Assembly (NCBI GenBank): GCA_003194525.1
Contig: NBIV01000175.1
Span: forward strand, 62,001 to 126,000
From: Gracilariopsis chorda
Lineage: Eukaryota; Rhodophyta; Florideophyceae; Gracilariales; Gracilariaceae
DNA length: 64,000 nt
Direction: 5' to 3'
Shown piece after piece: positions 58,261 through 64,000 of this stretch. The translations under genes and the position numbers were made by a program. Position 1 is the stretch's first letter. Each line of letters begins with the position of its first letter. A model generated the notes under the pieces. The model was not told the origin of the DNA, did not search any database, and saw only the letters and a program-made list of their open reading frames with translations.

Positions 58261-58491
58261 TTAGCACCCTCCGCCACAGCCTCCACCTCCGCCACAGCCT
58301 CCACCTCCGCCACAGCCTCCACCTCCGCCACAGCCTCCACCTCCGCCACCGCCATCGCCACCACCACACCCTCCATCACCTCCGCCTCCGTACGCATCCG
58401 AGCTCAAAACTGAAGTCCGTGTTTTCTTTTTCTTCGTTCCAGACGTCGTATGAGTAGCTTTCTTTTTCTCAACTTCGAAGCAGTTCCCCAT
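58261..58491 (-). CDS. Small Gly/Cys-repeat protein with acylation-type N terminus
   Basis: 76 aa. Begins MGNCFEVEKKK: Gly2 followed by Cys4 fits an N-myristoylation plus palmitoylation signal, with a Lys-rich stretch (TKKKKTRTS) that would strengthen membrane binding. Residues ~34-76 are almost only Gly and Cys, ending in four GGGGGC repeats and a terminal GGGC. At DNA level this is an 18-bp tandem repeat (58270-58345). No family recognised; possible roles are metal binding or a membrane-anchored structural protein, both inference. An overlapping minus frame encodes an Ala/Glu/Val repeat, judged a shadow. The repeat could also inflate a spurious frame. Confidence 0.5.
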   Translation of the reverse strand: MGNCFEVEKKKATHTTSGTKKKKTRTSVLSSDAYGGGGDGGCGGGDGGGGGGGCGGGGGCGGGGGCGGGGGCGGGC

Positions 58492-58781
58492 GGTGAGTTG
58501 TTCTTGCGAATGGTCGGGTATCGAGCGGGAAGAGCAAAGGGTGTGACGTTGCTGCCGAGAAAGAATCCGGGGCGAGATGTCGGTCTATTTCTACAAGAAA
58601 AAATCCACGCGTATCTTTGTTAGAGAGAGAGAGAGGCCTACACTTGCTGGCCTATCCAAGGGTACAGTTGGATGGCTTCTTGAATACTGTCTACGCCATC
58701 ATATGCCAGTTACGACTTGGCTGTCCATACTGCCGGGCTACGATTGGTGCTGATGGAGAGCAAAAGGCTCGCACCATCCAA

Positions 58782-58877
58782 TTAGGCAGGAGCAGCAACA
58801 AAGTTTACACAGGAGAACAATGCTCTTCTCAGAACAATGTTATCTTCAGAGTTATCTTTGTTGCTGCTCCTGCCTAA
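58782..58877. repeat. 22-bp perfect inverted repeat around a 52-base loop
   Basis: TTAGGCAGGAGCAGCAACAAAG (22 bases, split here as TTAGGCAGGAG + CAGCAACAAAG; 58782-58803) and its exact reverse complement (58856-58877). Could be a small MITE or an RNA hairpin. The overlapping 86-codon plus frame ends inside it and is not called. Confidence 0.85.
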
Positions 58878-59458
58878 GTGGATGATGATGGACGCGTATC
58901 ATGCGCACACAAGAGCTTCATAATAAGAAGATTGTTGCGGATATCTCGTCTTCTTCTTCTTCTCTCCACATTTCTAGAGGACAGACATGTACCGTTGTAC
59001 TACATGAGTTTACTGGATGCATTTCCAAGAAGCTCAGGCCATATGAACCTCCTTTATGGCTTGTTTATGGATGAATAGAATTAGTTCGTCTCTCAAAAAT
59101 GGATAACGAAGAGACAACTTTGAGTTTTGGTGTTTTCTGGAGACGCGCAGTGAAGTTTACGAATCTATTTGGCCCAACAGTTCGTACCCTTGGTAGATCA
59201 ATTTGCGTCTTCTTCCACTGAAGTACAAAACGTGTTTTTCATATCTGTTTTGAATCAGGTCTGTTGTTGGTAATGGGGCTTTTGCATCATCTCTCAACAT
59301 TTGCATGAGCATTTCAGTGTTTCTGAGGGTAGTTCATTTGTTTCTGCGAAGCAATACCCGTTGTACGCAAGAGTGAAGCCGAGGAGCAAAAGCTTCTATC
59401 GATCTACAAAAAAGTTATGGATAATACAGTCTTAAATGGAACGACCGGTTGTACGTTG
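58878..59458. other. No gene recognised
   Basis: Short frames only; nothing recognisable between the inverted repeat and the broken minus-strand gene. Confidence 0.4.
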
Positions 59459-60571
59459 TCAGTGCTCGTTTCCTTTGTTCCAGTGAATTAAGAAGCCAGC
59501 CCATTTTCTCTCCAACCTCAACGTCAAAGTGAGGATTACTGACCATGACACGCTCCGAGTCATACAACTGATACACCGGTCACCTCCCTTCGTCCGGATT
59601 CCGATGCTATCACTGCGCAAGTCCCTTTGCATCAAAGTACTTTGCATCTTATAGCTCGAAAGCTTCCGACAGGCTTCTCGAACCGTCTCACATTGTTTGC
59701 GAGCCTCTAAAATCCACTCCAGGTCAACTTCAATAACAGCTCTAGAACCGGGTGGCATGGAATCCATTCAAACATCTCAGCCAACCAATCGCTGCCTACA
59801 TCTTGCACCCTTGCAGCTCGCAGCATGTCCAGATCAGCATTGGATATCGAATACACTGTAGCAAGTTGGTCTACCATTGTTTCCATTTCTACAATGTCTT
59901 TGTCTAGTCTCCCACCGTCTCGTCTAATCATGAGCTACGACCTCTGGGATATTGCCTCCCAGAGCCTCAGCTGTTGCGGCTGTTTTCTCCGCTTCTCGGA
60001 AAAGAGGTGGGTCGCTTCTGTGGAAAACGCTTGGCAGCGTCCCGACTTGCTACCATCATGCTCACTGTCCTTACACGCAGTGCATGTCCACGACACGCTG
60101 TGGTTTTGAAAGTGCACCAGTTCTAATCCTTCTCGAATCGTTATTCCTTTGGCGCTCAAGCACTCTCTCATCCACTTCTTCCTCTTTCCAGTCTACCGCC
60201 CACAATGCCAGGGTGCCAGTCCCACCCGCAGTTCTCCGTTGATCTCTTTGAAAGCCTTGCAACAACGGCTGATCGCACAACCCAAGCTTCTCATCAACTT
60301 CACTCCAGTTTGAAGTTGGTGCTCCATCTATCGACATTCATCCAGCTCTCTCACCTGTAGCGCAGTACTCCTCGATGAACTCTGCCAGCAGCTCCCGGTG
60401 CGAAGTCTGCGGAGTCCCGCAGTGCTCGAATACTTCAAATTTATAAGGATCACTACTTTTACGTTCAAGTTGAACGTATGATAACAGTAGTGATCCCGAT
60501 ACGGTTCGGTTCAACAATGTGACTTTAGCCAGCAGAGCGATTAAAACGGCAGAGAAGCGCAGCTCTGCCAA
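59459..60571 (-). pseudogene. Unknown gene with in-frame stops, broken or spliced
   Basis: Minus-strand coding-like DNA in alternating phases. 60571-60338 encodes EVFEHCGTPQTSHRELLAEF and is separated by a single TGA from 60337-60071 (TSNWSEVDEKLGLCDQPLLQ). 60171-59935 and 59931-59707 share one phase, separated by one TAG (WTCTACKDSEHDGS; LDKDIVEMETMVDQLATVYS). 59767-59459 continues in a third step (AVIEVDLEWILEARKQCETV). The pieces look like one helical protein. A CAG/GTGAGAG donor-like site sits just before the TGA, so introns could explain some breaks; otherwise it is a pseudogene. Family not recognised. It diverges from the CLC gene. Confidence 0.45.
60448..60496. repeat. 49-bp nested inverted repeat near the CLC promoter
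   Basis: The outer arms GGATCACTACT and AGTAGTGATCC (11 bp, perfect) enclose ACGTTCAA-G-TTGAACGT (8-bp perfect arms). It lies about 250 bases upstream of the CLC start. Confidence 0.8.
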
Positions 60572-60748
60572 CAGTTTTTGTACAGTAAAGAAAATTTTGA
60601 TTCAAAATGGCTTCTTAGCTGGGCAACGGAGGGATGCATTGTCATACCTTTGTACTTTTGCCACCTCTCTCTGCTGCTGTGTCAGTGTGTCTTTCGTCCA
60701 CCGCCTCTGCGCGGTCGTTTCCAAGACACACCGGCCCAGACGACATCG

Positions 60749-62854
60749 ATGATGCCCAAGTCCTCTCCGGTGCGCACCGCAGACCACGTTGACGAGGTCC
60801 ACTTCGCATTCCTTGACGGCCACGCCCATGCCACCCCCACGCTACGCGGCGCGCAGAGCCCCGCCACACCGCCGGTGCAGCAGATTCAACACCTCGCTGG
60901 TACCTCCGCGCCCACCACCATTATTCACCTCGCCCGACTCCTAGTTTTCCTCGTTCTTCTCGGAATCATTCCCTCTACCATTATCTTTCTCGTCGACATC
61001 TCTGTGCACAAGGTGTTCGACCTTAGAGAATCAATTATCGAACTTGACATTCACTCCCCTCTAGCCGTCTTTCTCTTCGCCCTTACTGGCGTTGCATTAT
61101 GTCTCGCCTCAACATTCGTCTGCCATCTCTGTTCTACAGAGGCGGAGGGTTCCGGAATTCCTGCTATGAAATCGCTCATGTCCGGTTTCTACGATAAGGT
61201 TAAGCCAGCCCTTTCATTGTGGGCGCTTCTTGCCAAAACCGTCGGTCTCGTATGCGCAATTGGCGGTGGTCTCCCCGTCGGATGGGAAGGTCCTAACGTC
61301 CATATTTCCTGTATCGTTGCCCACCATCTTTCGCGCCTTCCCCCGTTCCGAGCGCTGCGCAGGGATCGCGCCCTCCGTATGCAAATTATGGCCTGTGCAT
61401 GTGCTGTTGGATTGGCATCCAGCTTCGGTACTCCCATCGGCGGCGTTCTATATGCTCTGGAAACCACTGCTTCATTCTACCTTGTCCCTACCTTCTGGAA
61501 GTGCGTACTTGCAACTCTGGCGGGCTCCTTCGTGTACGACATGCTCTACAAGACTCCCCTTGTCGAAGCCTTTGCCAACACTTCTTTCGGTGACACTCCA
61601 TATCGCGGTCAGCTTCCCGCATTCATGCTTCTCGGCGCCCTTCTTGGTTTACTGGGTGCATTTTTCGTGCGATGTGTCCATACACTCTACCTACTGCGCA
61701 AGCGACGTTTACCGGGCACCAATCGATATGTATTGCTGTTTGTCTTCGGCTTGGTCGCTGCGCTGTTACAGTACCCTCTTCCGAACTTTCGACTCGATCC
61801 CCGTCTGGCGATAAACGACTTCTTCTCAGCTGAGAAAATGGATATGTTTTCACTGCCAGAGGTCGCCATACTCGTTCTTGTCAAGTTTCCACTTATAGTT
61901 ATTTCCATTGGACTTCCTGTTCCGGCGGGTGTCTTTATTCCGTGCTTTTTGGTCGGTGCAGGCTTGGGCCGCTTGTACGGCGAACTTCTCAACCTTCTGT
62001 TCGGCCAGAACGTCGTGGCTGGCGGATACGCTGTTGTCGGAGCTGCTGCGTTTACCGCAGGCGTAACTCGAGCTCTCTCAGTAGCTGTTGTCATATTTGA
62101 AGTTACGGGACAGCTCAAACATACAATGCCTACCCTCGCTGCCGTGCTCATTTCTGTTATCTTTGCGAACGGTATCAATCGCTCTTTGTACGACGCACTT
62201 ATTATCATGAAACGCCTTCCGTACATGCCGCACATGCGCAGAGACAGAACTCCAGAGCAAAAGGTGCATCACATCATGAGGACGGACGTTATATCTCTGC
62301 CTGAGTTTTGCTCCTTAGTGCAGATTCGAGAAACATTGGACAAGTACCAAAGCTTCGACTCTTTTCCCATAGTTACGAAGGACGGATTGCTGCTTGGCAG
62401 TGTTCGCCGCAGAAGCTTACTCAATTTGATCACGCGCGCAAACGCAAATATCCCGGCAGAAGCCCACACTGCAAAACCAATTGAACGCCATGCACAAGCC
62501 CCACAAGAATCAGAAGAGAGCCCTGACAAAGATTTATCAGTCCAAGAAGCCGACTTGTCAGTTATGGAGAGCGAAGATGAGCAAGCTCGAAAGCAACTAA
62601 TACCCCAGGACCAACTTACCATCAACCAGAGCTTTCGCACAAGATTGGAGCCCGATCTGAGCCCTCTGATTGTGACAGCCAATACATCATTGAGCCAGTT
62701 GCACTTCATGTTTGTTATGTTAATGCCAACACATGCTTATGTACTTATAGGCGGTGAGCTCCAGGGTATTGTAACTCGTGGTGACCTCGTTCAAAGCGGT
62801 GAACCTCCGAATTTGCCATCGCACCCTCACCTTTCAGAATTAGCGCCCACATGA
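60749..62854 (+). CDS. CLC-family chloride channel / Cl-/H+ antiporter with two CBS domains
   Basis: 701 aa from ATGATG at 60749; an in-frame Met at 60578 would add 57 unlike residues. The membrane core has the CLC selectivity motifs GSGIPAMKS, GWEGPNVH (gating Glu present, usual Lys/Arg replaced by Trp), GTPIGGVLYALE and PVPAGVFIPCFLVGAGLGR. The 'proton glutamate' position after LE is Thr (ALETTASFY). The structurally solved red-alga CmCLC also has Thr there yet is an antiporter, so transport mode cannot be read from this residue. Two cytosolic CBS domains follow (MRTDVISLPEF...DSFPIVTKDGLLLGSV, and SPLIVTANTSLSQL...LQGIVTRGDLV), separated by an acidic ~70-residue linker. Likely in an endomembrane or the plasma membrane. 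Confidence 0.94.
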   Translation: MMPKSSPVRTADHVDEVHFAFLDGHAHATPTLRGAQSPATPPVQQIQHLAGTSAPTTIIHLARLLVFLVLLGIIPSTIIFLVDISVHKVFDLRESIIELDIHSPLAVFLFALTGVALCLASTFVCHLCSTEAEGSGIPAMKSLMSGFYDKVKPALSLWALLAKTVGLVCAIGGGLPVGWEGPNVHISCIVAHHLSRLPPFRALRRDRALRMQIMACACAVGLASSFGTPIGGVLYALETTASFYLVPTFWKCVLATLAGSFVYDMLYKTPLVEAFANTSFGDTPYRGQLPAFMLLGALLGLLGAFFVRCVHTLYLLRKRRLPGTNRYVLLFVFGLVAALLQYPLPNFRLDPRLAINDFFSAEKMDMFSLPEVAILVLVKFPLIVISIGLPVPAGVFIPCFLVGAGLGRLYGELLNLLFGQNVVAGGYAVVGAAAFTAGVTRALSVAVVIFEVTGQLKHTMPTLAAVLISVIFANGINRSLYDALIIMKRLPYMPHMRRDRTPEQKVHHIMRTDVISLPEFCSLVQIRETLDKYQSFDSFPIVTKDGLLLGSVRRRSLLNLITRANANIPAEAHTAKPIERHAQAPQESEESPDKDLSVQEADLSVMESEDEQARKQLIPQDQLTINQSFRTRLEPDLSPLIVTANTSLSQLHFMFVMLMPTHAYVLIGGELQGIVTRGDLVQSGEPPNLPSHPHLSELAPT

Positions 62855-63053
62855 CTATCCGAGCCGTCTATGAACCCGTAACTGAATGTAATATTTCCCT
62901 CATGCTGTTTCGCAATCTACTTGACAATCTGAACATCAAGGCTTCTTCACTAACAACTTAGCTCTTGTATTTATCCACTACCGTGAGTACCTGTGGCATG
63001 GGCCTACTCTACTACATGCTGTCTCGAATGAATTGCAGCTGTACATCCTTACC

Positions 63054-63073
63054 CTCGAGAAGGCCTTCTCGAG
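63054..63073. repeat. 20-bp perfect palindrome in a convergent intergenic gap
   Basis: CTCGAGAAGG joined directly to its reverse complement. It lies between the 3' ends of the CLC gene (+) and the next gene (-), where both transcripts end. Confidence 0.85.
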
Positions 63074-63111
63074 ATTAGATATAGCCTCTAGTCCTCAAGA
63101 TATTATTGCCA

Positions 63112-63960
63112 TTAACGAAGCCATTTGAAGAGCCCAGGATTAAACGAACCACTGCTAGCTTGGCTGCCATCATCAGAAATGAGGTTCACCATGGGTATCT
63201 CATCTTGTCCTGGGTCCCCATGAGTATGTTCCGAGTAAGATCTTCGGCGATTATCAGCAGATCTTTGTGATGATCTGTTTGGTCGCTCACGGGTAACATT
63301 TTCGCGATCTTTGGTTATTGTCAACCTTGGAGTTGAAGGCCTGGAACGACTTCGAGCGGAAGCAGGCATATTGCCCTTAGGTTGTCTATTCAGGTGGGAC
63401 ACAACACCGCCTGTACGGTCCCTTGGCGTTCTTAAAGGTGAAAGTGATCCTTTAGGTCGACGTGGTGCACCATTTCCGTCCGCCGTTTCGTATTCTCTGG
63501 CGTTCCGGTGGGAGACAAACCTGCTTCTAATACCGTTTGGATTATCACGGGTGAACGTCATTGGATTTGTACCTTTCTTCGCGCCATTACGGATTGCAGA
63601 ACCCTTCTCTTTCTTCTTATGCAGCGGTGTTTCAAGTTGAGGCGCGTCAGCGCTATATATCCTGGGTCTACGCCTTTTCGCAGGTAATGACACGCTTTCA
63701 TCTCGCTCGTCAGAATCCAAGCGCGGGTTTTTGGATCGGAAATTCGTAGCTATTGGTGGTTCATCCTTGCATGGGGCCTCACTCCCTGGTTCTGCTGATG
63801 GTCCTTCGATATGTTCCTCGTGATCCGTTTCATTGTCTGAACCAAAGACTTCCTTCAGCCGCTTATTCCAATCGTTCGGCTTGTCTGGCGTCAAATTACC
63901 AGGGCTTATCCGATCAGGGCGGCTTGGTTCAATTGATCGACTTAACTCTCTCGACTTCAT
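63112..63960 (-). CDS. Basic, disordered protein of unknown function (5' end may lie outside)
   Basis: At least 282 aa. Rich in Arg, Ser, Pro and Lys with several basic clusters resembling nuclear localisation signals (PAKRRRPRIYS, HKKKEKGS, RRRSY). An acidic segment (KEVFGSDNETDHEEHIEG, ~37-55) and an SDDGSQASSGSFNPGLFKWL C terminus are the only distinctive parts. No domain recognised; composition suggests a chromatin- or RNA-associated protein, which is inference. The frame stays open upstream of the first Met to the window edge, so the true start may be further out. It converges with the CLC gene. Confidence 0.5.
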   Translation of the reverse strand: MKSRELSRSIEPSRPDRISPGNLTPDKPNDWNKRLKEVFGSDNETDHEEHIEGPSAEPGSEAPCKDEPPIATNFRSKNPRLDSDERDESVSLPAKRRRPRIYSADAPQLETPLHKKKEKGSAIRNGAKKGTNPMTFTRDNPNGIRSRFVSHRNAREYETADGNGAPRRPKGSLSPLRTPRDRTGGVVSHLNRQPKGNMPASARSRSRPSTPRLTITKDRENVTRERPNRSSQRSADNRRRSYSEHTHGDPGQDEIPMVNLISDDGSQASSGSFNPGLFKWLR

Positions 63961-64000
63961 CGTATTACCTACTCGTGCACCTTCACTGCTCCTGATGTCG

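Noticed and set aside
58152-58397. Ala/Glu/Val-repeat minus ORF overlapping the Gly/Cys protein
   Set aside because: Generated by the 18-bp DNA repeat in another phase.

Overview
This is eukaryotic nuclear DNA, most likely from a red alga (Rhodophyta, florideophyte type such as Chondrus). That assignment is inference. It rests on long single-exon genes, a nucleus-encoded homologue of the plastid/cyanobacterial At5g03900 family, a CLC transporter with Thr at the internal 'proton glutamate' position as in the red-alga protein CmCLC, an animal-type haem peroxidase, and a dense population of decayed transposons. No rRNA or tRNA gene, CRISPR array or bacterial operon was recognised.

Host-type genes: a secreted animal-type haem peroxidase (14.36-16.06 kb, +), a triple-MSP-domain protein (16.89-18.37 kb, -), a quinone-oxidoreductase-like MDR enzyme (18.98-19.90 kb, +), an ENTH/epsin protein (21.38-22.56 kb, +), a plastid membrane protein of the At5g03900 family (24.34-25.94 kb, -), a small Gly/Cys-repeat protein with a lipidation-type N terminus (58.26-58.49 kb, -), a CLC transporter with two CBS domains (60.75-62.85 kb, +) and a basic disordered protein (63.11-63.96 kb, -). 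They are unrelated housekeeping or membrane functions, not a pathway. Intergenic distances are about 0.2-2 kb.

Mobile DNA fills the rest. 1-10.9 kb holds two pogo/Tigger-like transposase copies. The second (about 2.60-6.74 kb) is split by three ~0.83-0.94 kb repeat units with TG...CA-type ends and 5-bp target duplications, and removing them rejoins one reading frame. A fourth unit just downstream is itself split by a near-intact PIF/Harbinger element (8152-10822) carrying a transposase and a convergent Myb-like partner. 26.9-29.6 kb holds hAT and DUF7869-type transposase remnants, tail to tail. 32.8-44.0 kb is one Ty3/gypsy chromovirus on the minus strand, inserted into another copy of the same repeat unit with a CTACG target duplication. 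44-52 kb holds a PIF fossil, more repeat units, an unusual reverse-transcriptase pseudogene and a ~300-codon ORF split by a unit with a perfect GTGAG duplication. 53-54.6 kb is a Mutator-like transposase with its SWIM finger.

The most novel-looking signal is the repeat-unit family itself (eight copies, S1-S8): ~830-1080 bp, ~10-bp inverted ends close to TGAAGTGCAA...TTGCACTACA, a conserved internal hairpin, 5-bp duplications and no internal coding region. It behaves like a swarm of solo LTRs, but a non-autonomous DNA element is not excluded.
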